Shown here: piece by piece, positions 48,198 through 62,578 of the stretch
How positions within the stretch are numbered: position 1 is the first letter of the stretch
Layout: each line of letters starts with the position of its first letter
Source: Pithys albifrons albifrons
Lineage: Eukaryota; Chordata; Aves; Passeriformes; Thamnophilidae
Reading direction: 5' to 3'
Assembly: GCF_047495875.1 (NCBI RefSeq)
Contig: NC_092462.1
Span: 37,105,523-37,169,522 of the forward strand
Length of the DNA: 64,000 nucleotides
Made by a program: the position numbers and the translations under genes
Notes under the pieces: model-generated
What the model saw: only the letters and a program-made list of their open reading frames with translations
Databases searched by the model: none
What the model was told of the DNA's origin: nothing

Positions 48198-48830
48198 TAT
48201 GTTGTCCTGGGTTGAGCTGGCAAAATGCCAACTGTCCAGGACACAGTGAAAAGGGTTCCTCCTCCCCCCAACCAGCCAAGGGGAAAAGAAGAGGGAGAGG
48301 AAAGAAAAACCCTCAAAACCAGGTTTATGCTGAAACTAACTACATGTATTTATACAGAGAAGAGAATATTAAGAGGAAACTACAATATAACACACACTTA
48401 CACAAGTTACATATATATAACAAGGAATAACTCCCCACTCCCCAATTAATACAAAGCCCATTACTCTAAATTCATAAGCACTCCAAAAGACACTCAGCAA
48501 GAAAGAGAAAGTATAACAACAAAATATTTCCACTTCCCTGAATGCAAACAAAATGCAAGCACAGGCAACAGGAGCAGGGCCTGGCATAGTAGAGGAGCTA
48601 CTAGATGTCTTCCACTTAGTGCAGCCATGATGGAACTAACCAAGCCACTCCCACACACTGGATTTTACACCCTTTGAGATGATGTAGTATGGTATGGAAT
48701 ACAATATTACTGGCTGGAAGAAGTCAGCTGTTAGCTAGCTCAGCCCAGCTTAAATCAGCTGACAATCCTAGGCCTAGCTGAACTTTAAAACCTAAGTTTA
48801 GGCCCACCTGGCTAAACCCATAACATATGT
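48198..48830 (-). mobile_element. solo LTR (623 bp) with perfect 5-bp target duplication
   Basis: The element proper is 48203-48825. On the plus strand it starts TGTCCTGGGTTGAGCTGG and ends GGCTAAACCCATAACA. TATGT flanks it on both sides (48198-48202 and 48826-48830). I read it as minus-oriented (TGTTATGGG to CCCAGGACA). On that strand the module ACAGCTGAC, CCAGCCA, TCCATACCA appears in the same order as in the plus-oriented LTR at 38.5 kb, and a T-rich 3' half resembles bird LTRs I know. The 5-bp duplication fits ERVL-like elements. No internal retroviral sequence is present. Frames inside it (48179-48430 plus, 48369-48587 minus) are not genes. Confidence 0.88.
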
Positions 48831-51800
48831 CTACTGTGGCAAACATCTCTCACAAACCTCTCCTTATCCCCTAACATTACTTTTCCAGAATTTTTCAGCT
48901 TCTTTAAATGTTGCTATCATACTTTCAATTATTTCTGTTGTTCCTTAAGTAGTGTCATGGTTAGTGGCAGAGAATGCTGCAGATTGCTTTGAAATGCACA
49001 TAGTCTAATTAACTGTGCATTTTATGACTGGCTAACTAAAAGGTCAAGAGAATAGAAAAATATTGAACTTGAATCACATGTCTCCTGGGAAACACAAACC
49101 CAAGCCTTCTCTACCCCATTATGAAATAGATTGCAACAGCATGTATCCTCCTGCTGCCTTCTTTAGAAATTGATTGAAATGACCCAAATATCAGAATTTA
49201 TGGGATGAGGGGTTAGGAAATGGATGAGCAGACAGAAACAGTTCCATGAACAGTAAGGAGGATTGATTCTGAAAGCTAAGGATGTAGGTTTTTCAGTGGG
49301 AAGTAAATTGGTAAATACACAGTTGTCATTTTTATGTTGCCAGAACAGTACACTGAGTAAAGTCAATATCCCTGAAGTGGGTCTTTTCACTGGTCTCAAG
49401 ATAAAACTTATGGGTCCTTTCTTTTTCTCTCTTCTTACTTTTCTGCTTTTTCCTTCTTATTAAAATCAACTTTAAATTTTAGGTGGGCTAAGTTATCAAT
49501 CTGCAACAATTACATCTTAAAATGCATACATTTCTAAAAAAAAACCCAAAAAACAAACAAAAAAATAAATTCCAAACCCAAACTTAGTTTTCAGTAAGAT
49601 TCCAAAATTGTAAATCGAGCATGATGGGCTGTATTTTATTGTTTATTCAATTTACAAATAGAATCAGCAGGGATATGAGTCTGATAAGAGAATGATTAGG
49701 GTTCTCTTGTTCCTCCTGGCCACAGGCCTATTTTAAACCATGTTTCTTTGCTTTGCTGTATCTGCTACCTGTGATCTAGATTGACATGGCACTTTCATTT
49801 TTTTTCCACTTCCAAAAGTAGAAAGTTTCCAGCAATTCCATCTTCTGCCAGTCTAGGCCTTCTATCGGCAAAGCAGTAACATTAGAGTGGATCCGATATG
49901 TGAAGAATGGATCAATATCTGCAACAAATGGAGTTTTTTACTACCTAGCTGTTGGTTCTTTGATTTCATAGTCTGGTGGTACCTCTGATTGTAACAGAAT
50001 TTCCTCCTGCTCTACACAATTTTATCTTGAAAGAACTAGAAACACTGCTCTATGTTTTGATATACTCATTAAGACATTTATTGCAAATCACTGAGACAGA
50101 CTCCTATTTTATTTATATTGTAAAAAGGCAAAGCTCCAAGCAATTCTTATATACTTAAATCATACAAGAAAACCTTGATAGATAACATCAGTTTTCAGTG
50201 GTCAAAGGTTTGTTATTCCATGCACAAACCACAGAATTTTCAAATTTATCTAATCTAATGCACTATGCTTATTTTTATTGTTTTAGTTCTAGGGTATGCA
50301 ATCATCTATATATATGTCTTCTACCTAAGAAGTTATTTTAGGTATATTTTAAAACTAGGGTTAATAGTTCACTATTTAATCACTATAACTAGGATTAAAT
50401 AGTTGAAAAAAAGATACTAAATATTCTTGAAATGTCTATAGGAAAAAAACGTTAAAAATATTATTGTGCCCTTTGATAACATTGAATAATCTCTCAGAAA
50501 GGTTGCCTGTAATTGCATTTTTATCATCTGCTTATATTTTATTGCGTTTTTTAATGCATCATGATTCACAATAATGTCTATTCATCACTTCAATTAAATC
50601 TTTCCAAGGTCTATTAGAATAATTGATTAATTCATGTTCATTTTCTGCTGAATTTTCAAGGTAGAGCATTTTTGCATAGAACTTTCAACCTTGTAGCAGG
50701 TTTTGCCTGGTTGAATGTCAGATCTGTTTCCTGATGCATTCTCTTTGCTTTTCTCCATCATAAGCTCCCAGTTCACTTTAATCAGATTCATTGCTGCCAT
50801 TCTGTATCTTGAGCATTAATATGAGTTATGAGAAAGATTCACGTGAGAGGAAGATCCTGAAAAACTCCACCACAGCAACCAGATCTCTCGTAAAAATTCG
50901 ACACAGTATAGCAGGAGTTTGGTTGTAGCTTCCTGGATGCTATTTGTGTTTCCAGGTGTTTGAGTCTAGATCTATGAAATGAAACTGCCCAAGTCTCCCC
51001 CGAGCATCATGGTACTGCAGTCATGACTCCAACAGATTTAGAAATATATTCTACATAAAGTTTAGAAAACCAGAGTAGTCCACTTTGGCAAGGTAGTGTG
51101 CAAATTTCAGCAATATTCATGAGAAAAAAAATTTGTCTCAGGTGCTGAAATGATGCTGCAAAAAAATCTTTGGCATTCAATTATATATGAAAAGAAATCT
51201 CAGCCTTAACACGTTGCATGTAAACGTTTAAAAGAATGAAGTAATACTGGGCTAAAAGCAGTGAAGACATTAATTGGTGTTCACACACTGGCTAATCTGT
51301 AACATAAATAGTTTCAAAACTCAGAAGAGACATCACTTGATTTAAATTTACCTTTTTTTTGTTGTTTACTTCTCTGATTTTGTAGAAACAGTCATGATTT
51401 TTAGTCCTTGGGACTGACAATTTCCAGCCATCTGCACATTACTGAGTGTTTCACCTTTTTACAGAAAAGTACCTATGAAGCTCTGCCAGAGCGTCTCCAT
51501 AGCACTTGTACACTCCTTGAATGGAAGCTTGGGAAAAGGCCTGAGCAAAGTTATTTGCAATTCCAATCACTGATTGGTTTGTTACCTTTTCTATACAATA
51601 AAAAAATTGATTCTAGCACTTAGAGATGTTGTTTAATTAAAGCCTTTCTTTGGTAAGCATTGTGAGCAACTCCAACACTGCTTTTGATACAAATAAAGTG
51701 GGGGCAAAGATTAAGGGATTTGTCGAAGGCTGGTGAATAAAAGAACTTAGAGACAAGGTTAGAATTTACTACTCTGTGTGACTCTCTTTTGCTGCTGGAA

Positions 51801-54800
51801 AAATTGTGAAAAAATACTGAAGTGGAGCTAAAGACCCATTAAAATATATTTGAGAAGAAAGTGAAAGCATAAACCATTTTATTCAATAGAGAACTGCCAT
51901 GTAAGCCTGATTGTTTTCTGTTTTAATGAGAGATAATAAAGTTAGCTGACATCACATATTTTGATGATTAAATTTAAATTTAAAGAAATTTAAGAAATTC
52001 AGTTTTAAGAAAAACTGGATTTTTGTCCTGGCTTCTGAGAACTTGTGGATTTTTGTGACCTTGCATGTTTGTTTATTTTCATATGCATAGGTGCACTTTA
52101 CAAAAACGTGAGTGTATCAAAGTGCATTAAAGATATAAAACCGCCTTTGTTCTACAGTCAGCAAAGAGATTGATTGCAAAAAACATTTGCTAAGAATTGC
52201 TGACTCCAGATCCTTCCACCTGTCATAAATCCAGCAAATCAGTTTTACTCCCAGACATGAGACTGAGAGGGTGATGCTTTTCCACTTGTCAGTCTCCACC
52301 TTACAAAGTGAAGCTTAGGTGCTGTTGCCTTAAAAATGCTTTACTCTGACAGAACACCACAACACCCAGAAACTGCAAAGAAATCCAGCTCACTAGTCCA
52401 GATTATGGTGTCTAATCAAGGCTACTGAGGATGAAGGACCAACCAATAGTTTAATGGGTACAAATTTTCCTGCAGGGTAAAGTGAATCTGAAGGAGATGC
52501 AGACTTGTTGACTATTCCTGATAAACTCTTATTTTTTGATACACCAATTTATATTGTGTTTGCTATTATTGCATAGTAATCCCTATGTTAAACATAAAAA
52601 AATGCTTATCTTGTAGGTCTTTAAATTTTTCATGAGTCCCTGCCAAGGCAACAGACTACATACTAAAGTTTGGTGATACTGATGAGGCAGTAAGACTCAG
52701 ATAGAGTAACACAGAGGATGATCTCCTATGTGAGGAAAGCTGTTGAAGTTATTGTAGCATTGCTTACTCTGTAATATCTCCAACTCTAAAAAAGTCAGAA
52801 TCTGTCTCTATTTCAATATTTACTGTGGCCTCAGAAGAATTATAGATCATGTAACTTGTAAACTCTGTTATTAATATTTGCCCGTAGGCCTAACTGCTGT
52901 TACCTACTGTAAAAATTAAACTCGTGTCACAGAGCTGAACACCAAGCCTGCCTTTCCCATGACAAATCCAGGTTCTGTCAGCTTCCTGAAGTCTCAGTAT
53001 TATTGAATTACATCCACAGTGACTTCCTCTCTCTAGTGTGATGAGATAAACTATTTGGTTGATTTAATTTTTTTTAAGTTTAAAGTGGATACTTAAATGT
53101 AAATTGCTGCTGCTACTACTAAATTTAGTTCAATTCTGAGTTAATATTTTGATTGGACACAATAACCTTTAGAAATTCAAGAGGGAAACATTTTCTTTAA
53201 TAAGTCAATCAACTAAACATGTCAAAACCCACGTTTCCTTTAATATATAATGAAAAATACCCATATAGTCTCCTCCTTGGCACAGCTATCTCAGAAGGTT
53301 TGCTGAGAATTTGTCCCAATATTAATTTGCCAACATAATTCTTATGTTGCAAGTTATAGCTTTGTGAATTTGAGATTTGCCTCCTAAATCAGTAATAGAA
53401 TTATGCCTCTTTTCACCCCTTTTGTTTAATTAATTTTGTAGTAATTAGTAACAATCAGAATCCTTGTATTTAAAATGCATCCCTCTCCGTGCAGACACAC
53501 AGAAAAGAGGCTGTGGTCACAGATCGGTGCAAGATAGACATTTATCCTGATACATGCAGTTCTCTATCTCCTTTCTTTTAGGAATAAGAGCCCAGGAAAA
53601 AGTAATCCCTGTATTAATTTTTCTAGTGCTAAAAAAACGGGTATTGATCTCTGTCTTCTCATCCTTAACAACTGGTGGCTGCTCTCCTTTCTCTTTTCTT
53701 TCTAAAGCTTTAAAACAGCAGCCAATTCAATGAGAGGCACTAGTTTCACTGCTGTGTCTGTAAAGTCTAAAAGAAAGAAAAAGGATAGAAAAAAAAAGCA
53801 GTAGAGGAATATAATTGTTTCAGAAATTAATGCTGAGCTGCTTTTATATTTGCAGTAGCTGGCCTGTGCTGGAAGTATAATGGGAAATAACACTCATGAC
53901 CGCAACTTCTTATAATTGCTGAAGTGATCACTACTGCCTGTGTTAGCTGCTTTCTGGAAATCAAGGACTGAACCTGAGTAAACACAAGAACTTTAAATGT
54001 AAGTCCAGACATATGCATTGCTAAAGAGGACTGGTTTTGGAAAGAAAATAGGTTAGCTTATGTCTGATTTATCTGATTATTCCTTGCTTGCTACTGTAGC
54101 CCCAGGCCAGTAAATGTAGGGCAAATCACAGAGAAATTGGAGAGCCACAGACTCTAGTAATGACAGGAGGCCACAGGCCAACATTCAGAACATCCTTACA
54201 CTTATTCCAACAGGTGTAGCTGCACAGGTTGATTTTAATCCATCTTAATATTTCTTTCAGCCTCAGCTCTCTTTTTGTTTCAGCATTTTTAGTAATGCTT
54301 ATGGTACCAGGGCTATGCTTTTATAAGCTTTGCTTAGGTTCAGAGCTTTCTTTCTGGTATGAAGTTCCTTTTCTGGTTGAGCACTAATTATCTTGTCCTG
54401 AGTGATTGTGTACACACCAGTAATCTATCTGACTACTTTTTAAATTATTTTTAATTTTTATTTCTTTTTTTAGTTCTAGACTGTAACCACAATGTGAGCT
54501 CCTGTTAGCTTTTCATGTTACTCTTCCCCCAAATGCCAGACTATTCCTTATGCAAACGCAGGACTGCTGTTTTCCTTTTGTTTGTTTATTTATGGAAAGT
54601 AATGTTCACTTTTCTTACCAACTTCTTTTCATTTCTGCACCTTCACCTTTGCGGAGAATGGTGCTGATTATATTTTTCTAATAGTTTCATGGTAGATTTT
54701 CAATTCTTAATTAATGAAAAATTTAAAACCCACTGAGACTGCCCAAGTGTTCTATTGGAGACACAGGTGCTTTTTGATTATCATCTTTGTGCTGACATCT

Positions 54801-57800
54801 ACTGCTTACTGATACACAGTGGTCAGCTAATTATCTTGCTTTTCTTTCAGAGTTTTAACTTTTGTAGAAGTTTACTTGCTCTAATTCTTTAAGTTTCTTT
54901 TAATTTTAACTCTTGAGAATCACACCCTTTGGTGAGCTCTTCATTGGAGAATTACCAATTATTGTTGTCTGTAGGAAAAATGTTACTCTGATAACCACTT
55001 TTCATGGTTTCCTGAGTTTGGAAAGATAAGATACTTAAAGGAACATTTCCCAAGAACGTACATTACATACGTGCCATAGACTCAGGCAGCCAAGGACACT
55101 TCTCTACAGGCTGAGTTAAAATTGATTTCCAGAATGAAGAAAAAATTAATTTAAAAGTTAAAAGAGAAAATAACAATTTTTCCTTTTCCTACTATTACCT
55201 TAGTAGGCTGTGATGTTCTGAAAGTTTTCTTGAACAAATGAAGTTGATTTTATCCTTCTGAAAAAGGATCTGCTGATCATCTAAAAAATTCTTTCTCAGC
55301 ACAGGATTCGTAAGTTTTGAAGTTTTAAACATGTAATATATAGATTCAAAATGTAGCAGATGAAAGAGAGAGTTTTCAAAAAAGAAGTGAAATGTAGTCT
55401 CCTCCATTATGACCTTGCTTCCTACTTTCCTGAATGTAGAGTGGATTTTTCTTTACACAAATGTAGAAGCAACGTTTAAGAATAATTTAAAAATTCCAGC
55501 TATACCAAAATCTTTAAGTTGGATCAAGTTATGATCTTTGTTTTGAAGAACTCAACAACAATTTCATTTAAAATAGTGATACATATTTGGGAAAGGAGTT
55601 TGTTTGGAAGAAAATACACAGTATGTATATTACTGAGGAGAAAAATTACTTTGTAATGTATTGTGGGGTTTGTTTGAATGATTTAAGCAACAGATAAGAA
55701 AGATACGTTTGCTTTCATTAATTGTTGCCTTGCTTTGTTTCTTTATGTTTTTAGCAGGACCAAGTTGTGGTTACACATTCATCTTGATAGATGTTCCCTC
55801 TGGGAACCATGCAACTGTGCTAAGAATCTCAGTCTTAAGTAGCATTATATCTCACAGACAGTACTTTGATTAAGATGAACTTTAATTAAGATAAATGGTG
55901 GCTGCTTAGTCATCTGTTTGCTGTGGTGAGACTTGTATCTTCAGATTAATGTTAGAAGTAATGAAAATTTTTCATTTTCTTAGTGAAAGCACAAATTAGA
56001 TTTTTGTAGGGTTGTTGCCCACCTGTCTTGCTAAGTGTACACCTGTTAGGAAGTAATAGTAAGTAATTTCATTATACAGATTTTTCTCTATAACGAAGTT
56101 GTATTATCTTCCCAGTTGTCAAAGAAGGATGCAAGTCAGCAGGATCTGTTCTGGGAATAATATTATTTAATCAAGGTTAGGCTTAATTCCTACTGATGCA
56201 AGAACTCTTCATTTCATAGAACATTTGAGGAGCGATATTTTTTGATTTATTTGGGAAGATGGTCCATTCAGAAATAAAAATAAATTGTTCAGTTGAGAAA
56301 ACCTCACAATGTATACATTATTTACGTTTGACATTTCATCTTTTTAACAGTATTGAGAACACCAGATTGAATTAGCAATCCATTAAGGTACTCTTTTATG
56401 TGTACATCCATAGGCAGGTTCGGATCTCATGAAATTAGAAACGCTGGAAAATAGTCAGTTCCCTAACACCAGCTTTAAACTGAGTAGCCTGTTATCCTTC
56501 CAGGAGTAGTTTAAAATAGCATGGTGCTATTGGTTTTAAATCCCAAGAATTCTCAAGATTCCATCAGAAAAAGAGGACCTCTAAGACCTAAATCTACCAT
56601 GGTGGAATTACACATACATTAAATTTTTATCCAAAATATGATGGTTTTGAGCTTCCACAGTCATAGAGAAAATCCTGTCTTTTTTCTGTCTCTAGGTTGT
56701 TCCCAATTTCTCAGTGTCTCAAACTGTTTCAAACATGTATGCAGGAAAGACGTGGCACCAAATGAGTTATGGAAAATACACTACAAAATCCTATTAGAGA
56801 AATTAATATGCAGATGCCTGTTAATTAACTTCTTTACACTTTCATGGGAATGGTGTTTGGGGTTTTTGTGTATTTGGGATGATGCCATGAGTATGTTCTT
56901 ATCCATATAGTGAGGCAAATTTATATTGGAATACAGACAAATCTATGAACTCCTACTACTGGCTTACAATGCCATCTTACAAAGGATGTTCATTTCTCCT
57001 TTTGTGGCCAATTACCTTGTATTTCAGATGTATGATTAGAGAAACCATGGTGTAATAAAAATTGTAAACAGGCTTTTCTGAATCTCTCAGCCTTCAAGGT
57101 TACTTTTTAATAAAACAGTGAAAATGTAAGTAGTCTGTAAAACACGGATTCAGTCTAATCTCAGGCCTGATTTAGTATAATGTCTTTGTTCAGAAGTAGA
57201 TTATGACATCTCTTACCATGTATATATATGCTTTCTTAGTCAGAAAAACAAAGCAGATTGTGGAAAATGAGCTCTTCGGAAAAGCATATTTTCTATTAGT
57301 ATTAAGTATCCAGTTGGCTTTTTCACTGTGCAAACATTATTTGAAATGCTCAATGAAACAGATGCAGTTTTGCAAATCTTAAGACTTGTTACTATAACCA
57401 TAGTATTAAATTTTAGTATTAATATTTTCTTGATATAGGTTGTCATACAGAAAAAGTTATTAGGAGTAAATAATATGGTTACATAATTTGCTTCAGATTT
57501 TTTTTTTTTTAGAAATAGTACAGTTCTCTCAGCTTTTGTTAATGTGTATTGAAAAGACAACAGGCTTTGATTTTGTACTTTGTCAGATATATTCAATCTT
57601 GGCGGGATAGGATTTTTCAAAGGATATTTGTTTGCCCTGACCTTGAAGCAATTGAACAGTGTTCAGTGATGATACCATACTCTGGTAAAATACTCTAAAT
57701 ATAGTTTTTTGAAGTGGTCTGGGGAAGAAATATTAAAAAAATATTTTGATATACAGTAATGAAATATTTTCAGTTCACTTGACTATGAAAGCATATTATA

Positions 57801-58803
57801 CACTTGAACAGGGGATAGAATTTTATGAAAATGCTTATTTTGCAAACAACTATTTTATGATTTGCTTTTAACTACATAGCATTTACTACCAAATACTATT
57901 TTGCTAAAAGCAATTTTTGTGTCCAAAGACACTAAGGGAAAAAAACAACATTTCATAATATAACCATATTGCTTCAAAAATAAGAATTATTATCTTGAAG
58001 TATTTGTAGAGAAGTAGAATCCATTTGTGAAAATTTTGCACAGAAGAAGAAAAAAGTCCTGCTATTTATATTTGACCACTTTTTCTTGGGAAATACAAGC
58101 AATATTTTCCTAGACTACTTTAATTATTTGGAATATTTGTTAAATATTTACACTACATGATTCAGCTGCAAAATGATTGCACTGCAGGAGGCTCAAAAAA
58201 CCAAATAAATTTCAAATCTGTATAAATATTTATTGGCCTAAGTTTCTGGTAAATAACAAGAGGCATAGCTTTAGAATTTTGTAGGTGTTAGCATATAGTG
58301 TAAGACACTATGTATGGGTAATAATGCAGTGTTCAGTCAGTTTTTATGATTCCTATTTATACAAAATTCATAAGAAACACAATATAACAATGGCAGAACC
58401 TTTCAGGCAGGGCTGCATCAGACAGATTCAAACTAATCTCAGAGGCAAGATATCCTGCACTTTAAAAAAAAGATATTTGAAAACTTCTTTTTGCTTCTTG
58501 ACCTCTGGTAAATATCTGCATCCTTCATCTTTTCTGCGGGGCATTTCTAATCTTCAGTGCAGAGTAGCTTTTGATGCTTGATTGCAGTCTTAAGCACCAG
58601 TTTCACTATTTCAGAGAGGTAAAGCTTAATCTCTTCATCTTAAAGAATCTGTTTTTAGAAGAGATGGAGTTTAGGAAGAAAGCTCAAAACAGCTGAAAGT
58701 TTTTGAGGTTTTGAGTATCAAGGACTCAAAAAACCACACAGAAATCAAATGGCTTCCCAACACATTTCTCTGGCCCCTGGTATTTAGTCTGTGTTATTCA
58801 ATT
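48831..58803. other. 10 kb AT-rich stretch with no recognised gene or element
   Basis: I searched for CR1, LTR, SINE and coding signals and found none. Low-complexity patches: an A/C-rich run (about 49536-49582), AT-rich TAAATT repeats (about 51968-51990) and a T12 tract (about 57500-57511). The longest frame is 57240-57620 minus (126 codons) and includes a lysine run encoded by that T tract. It looks like chance. Confidence 0.5.
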
Positions 58804-58940
58804 CACAGAATCATAGAATACTCTCAGTTGGAAGGGACCCACAATGATCATCGAGTCCAACCTTAAGTGAATGTGTGGGGATTGAATCCCTGACCTAGGT
58901 GTTAATAGCATCATGCTCTAACCAACTGAGCTAATTTCGC
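58804..58940 (-). mobile_element. TguSINE1-like SINE (tRNA-Ile head, CR1 tail)
   Basis: Read on the minus strand, the head (about 58940-58874) follows tRNA-Ile: TTAGCTCAGTTGGTTAGAGC (A box), then ATGCTATTAACACC, a decayed T arm (GGGATTCAATCCCC), and the end of the acceptor stem lost. The tail reads GACTCGATGATCATTGTGGG followed by TCCCTTCCAACTGAGAGTAT and TCTATGATTCTG, a CR1 3' end. The A-box half is better preserved than in the copy at 7.06 kb. The two copies lie on opposite strands. Confidence 0.9.
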
Positions 58941-61007
58941 GGGGGTTTTTCCGATGTTCTCTCTTTTTTTTTTCTACCCAGAAACATTGTCCCAAGATAC
59001 CTGAAGAATTTATATTTATCTTGGATTTCTGCACATCTGGTAGCTTTAGTAAACTTCATAGTACCAGCCAGGATGTGGCTTATCTGGAAATCCTGTATAT
59101 TACAGCCATGTGTAGCAAAGCCATGACTAATAAGATAGGTGACTTGAAGAAGCATCTTTCAACTTGGGAACATATAATGAAAAATCGCTTTATAAACGTC
59201 ATGTATTGTCATGAGATAATGAAAATTTATTGTTCTTACTAAGCTGAACAAAGGATTATACACATAGTACTGAAAAGAAAACCTCACCTGATTTATTGTC
59301 TCTGTTTTACAAAAACAAAAGGAATAGAATGGAATATTAAAAGTTTTAATGTTTGAAGCAACATTATTGCAATTCTTGTTTTCTAGGACCAGGGCTTGGT
59401 TTTAGTTATATTTATTTTATTGTTTAAACTCACATTTTATTAGTGCTTCCCTCCCATTCTTGGTAGTAAGGGTACATGTTGCGCAGAGGAATGGCTGAAA
59501 TATTTTCAGTTAAAAAAAGAAATATTTTTCCTCGCAAGGTAAGGAGCATGTTTTTGCACTGTTACAAAATGTGTCATATTAAAGATCATGACAGGCTCTT
59601 TCATAAGAAGGCTGAACAAGGTGATTCAAATTCTCCTTGCTTGTCTGTGTGGTAAAGTACAAAGATTACAAAGAGATGCAAGGGAGACATATCAGGAGGG
59701 TTCTCCTGAAAGAAAGCAGTATTGATAAAAGGGTGAAATGTTAAAACCGGTTTTGACTACTTTCGGACCATTCCCTAAAAGGAGCAAAAAAAATTAAAAT
59801 CAAGGTGGTGGTTTTTTTGTTTTCCCCTCAAATTTCATGACATTAAGGTATTTGAAGGCTTTTTGGGGAAAAAAAAAGAAGTGAGAGAGACTGGCAAAAA
59901 ATGTAAATATATCATCAAAGGCAAGGTATTTTAGGAGAAATTTCCAATACTTTTAGATATTCTGTTTGGTTCTTTTTTTAAACTGCCAAATCTTTTACCT
60001 CTCTGGCATAAGTCTGATCTGCTACTGTTTCGTGATGTTTAACAATCCAGTTGTTCTGAGTTCTGAGTGATAATTCCTTAATGTGACTGTTCACCCAGGC
60101 ACTTGCAAGCTGCTCGTGCATAAGCTTTTCACTCCCACCTCCAGTGTACACCAGTTTACAGATCATGATTTGGGTGACACCCGGTATCTGAACATTCAGA
60201 GTTTGCTGAAGGTTTTAAAAGAAGTACCCTGCAATTTAGGTAACAGATGTACAGAGGTCTGAACAGAGCCACAGCCCCAAGAAACCTTCTTTGGGATTCA
60301 GATCAATTCCCTTTCATGATTAAATGTTAAATATTGTTTTCCAGGAATATGTCCTGGAATATTTCCTTCTATTTTCCCTCTGAAAAGGTAAACTCGTCAG
60401 CAGTCAGTTCCTTGCAGTCTTTTCTGGTTCACTGTCATGTAAAAAAATCTTCAGTACTCCATGTCCTTGGCATTTTAATCTCCTTTGTATGTTTGCAGTG
60501 TCCACTCTTCCTTTTATGTTGGATTGTCCTTGCCCACTTCTTTTCCCCTCCTGTTTAGAATTATCTTTGTTTGGGCCACTCCTTTTAGCCTGCCTGTATC
60601 AGGATAGAGCAGATAAGAATTTACAACATTTATGCCCAATTCCAATATATGTGCAGGACCATGTTAACCTGTATTTAAATTCCTACCTATAAATTTATAA
60701 AGTACTTTAAGATATAATATCTCACAGATTTTAAAGCAATTTATTCATAATATAATTAATATTCCTCTTTTGGTATTTTGTTTGGTTTGGGTTTAGTTTA
60801 TCTTTTGTGGGTAAAATGCATGTGTGAATGCTAGCATTGCATTCTTCTCTTACAGTATATGCTTTTCTGGGTTTTTTTTGATGCTCATGTTGGTCAGAAT
60901 GGCAGGTACTACTGATGTTACCATGATAAATTTTTAGAAAGTCCACATACCTGAAGTGGTTATGATACTTGCAGTACTGTAGCATCAGTTGGTAGAGGAT
61001 AAGTAAC
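58941..61007. other. AT-rich unique DNA, no gene seen
   Basis: No recognised element. Small A or T runs occur near 59813 and 59870. A 92-codon minus frame (60731-61009) shows no motif. Confidence 0.5.

Positions 61008-61076
<69 letters not shown>
61008..61076. repeat. (AAT)n microsatellite, about 23 units
   Basis: About 69 bases of uninterrupted ATA/TAA repeat without a single variant unit. Pure arrays of this length are usually length-variable. Confidence 0.97.
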
Positions 61077-62578
61077 GAAAAAGCTTTACCTTTACACTGT
61101 ATAACAAATTGACATGGAGTCTCAAATCATTTGTGGTTAAGGTCTAGAGGAAAACATCAGAAAAAAACCCCTTTAGTTCTGTTGCTTTTCACTTCTATAA
61201 TGCAAAAGACATTTGAGAGTGAATTCCATGAAAAGTGGCCTGTATCTTCATCAGTGTCTCTGCACAGTCAAGCACTGGAAGTTACGTCTGACTAATGCTT
61301 TTTTCAGGTCTCAAGAGCTCTGAGTGGTGATCATTAAACCAGGGGTTATTTTCACTGACTCTCACAGTGTCACAATATTAACGAGGTTCAGCTTTTCATA
61401 CAGATAGTTGTTTGATTTATAAAGGCTGAGACTATGACTGATGAAATGAGAACTAGCTGTCTGTCTTTCTGACTGGTGATGTGATTATGTTGCTGTTGTT
61501 TGCATTCACATTGCAAATAATAGTCTTTTACTATTTCTAGCCTTGTTCTAAATGTATTCTTGGACTCATTTTCACTGTCTGTTCCAAATTTATCTGATTG
61601 TCTCAGTAAGTCTGACAGAACAACATCTGACATCTGTGGGTGCTTTGCCTCCCACAATCAGCTAAAATCAACTCAAAAAAAGCATCTGTCACAATTACAG
61701 CAGAAATTAGTAGAAGCGTTGTGGGTCACAGTTTTGCTTAAATGAGTGAGGAAAGGATGGGGACAAAAAGGTTATGAAAGTATACTTTTGGGAGTGGGGA
61801 GTGGACTAGATGTGCTATTTAAACCTGATAACACCATTACTTCACTGTTTTGTGTAGTTTGGTTGTTTAATAGTGGCAGTTTGTTGTTCCAAGTAACCCA
61901 GAATGTCTTGGATTTTTTGATTGAATGGAGAGTTTGTGGGGGAAGGAGGTAACTAAATCAGCTGCTTTCAGGATGAGAAAAATGGTTTGGGGGTACTAAT
62001 TGCACCCTTAGCCAGAAGAAAATATGAGAGGAATGCATTTGACAAACAACAAAAGAAGTACTAGCTCCCCACTCAAAAAACCAAAACATATCATGACAGG
62101 ACCTACAATAGAGGGGGTTAATACAACTGGTTTGATTGGTGTTAGTTGTTTTTTCTAGCATGCTAAATAAGGTATCTCTGCTGGATGTTTTCAAAGTGGG
62201 ACATTGCTTTCTAAATCTATTCATTGGCAACATTTACAGTTTTGATCTTGAATAGCCCCTGTTCTATTAGATAGTTCTTCTGGCTCAAGTTGAAGGAACT
62301 TAAGATAGTAAATAAATATATCCATAAGCAAGAGAGTCCAGTATCAATTTTATCAGATTAGCAAGAAGACAGTGACTCAGTTAGGTGTGTCTTGGTGTTT
62401 GTCTGTGTCTTTGAATTTCCTATAAAGTTTTCATACAGGTTAAAATAAAATAAGGACAGTGCAGTAGCCCTTTAAGCTCTTCCCTAGTAATATACTGAAT
62501 ACTCACAATCAAAGTCTTTTTGCTGGTTAAGAGTAACAGGTATCTTCTTTGTAAATACCCAGTGTGTGGAATTTGGAG
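61077..62578. other. unique DNA, no gene seen
   Basis: No recognised element. Frames of up to 91 codons (61958-62233 minus) show no motif. Confidence 0.5.

Noticed and set aside
38537..48825. The LTRs at 38.5 and 48.2 kb as the two ends of one provirus
   Set aside because: They belong to different families, lie on opposite strands, each has its own 5-bp duplication, and the DNA between holds unrelated CR1 and no gag, pol or env sequence.
57240..57620. 126-codon minus-strand frame
   Set aside because: It crosses a T12 tract that yields a lysine run, and its composition is low in complexity.
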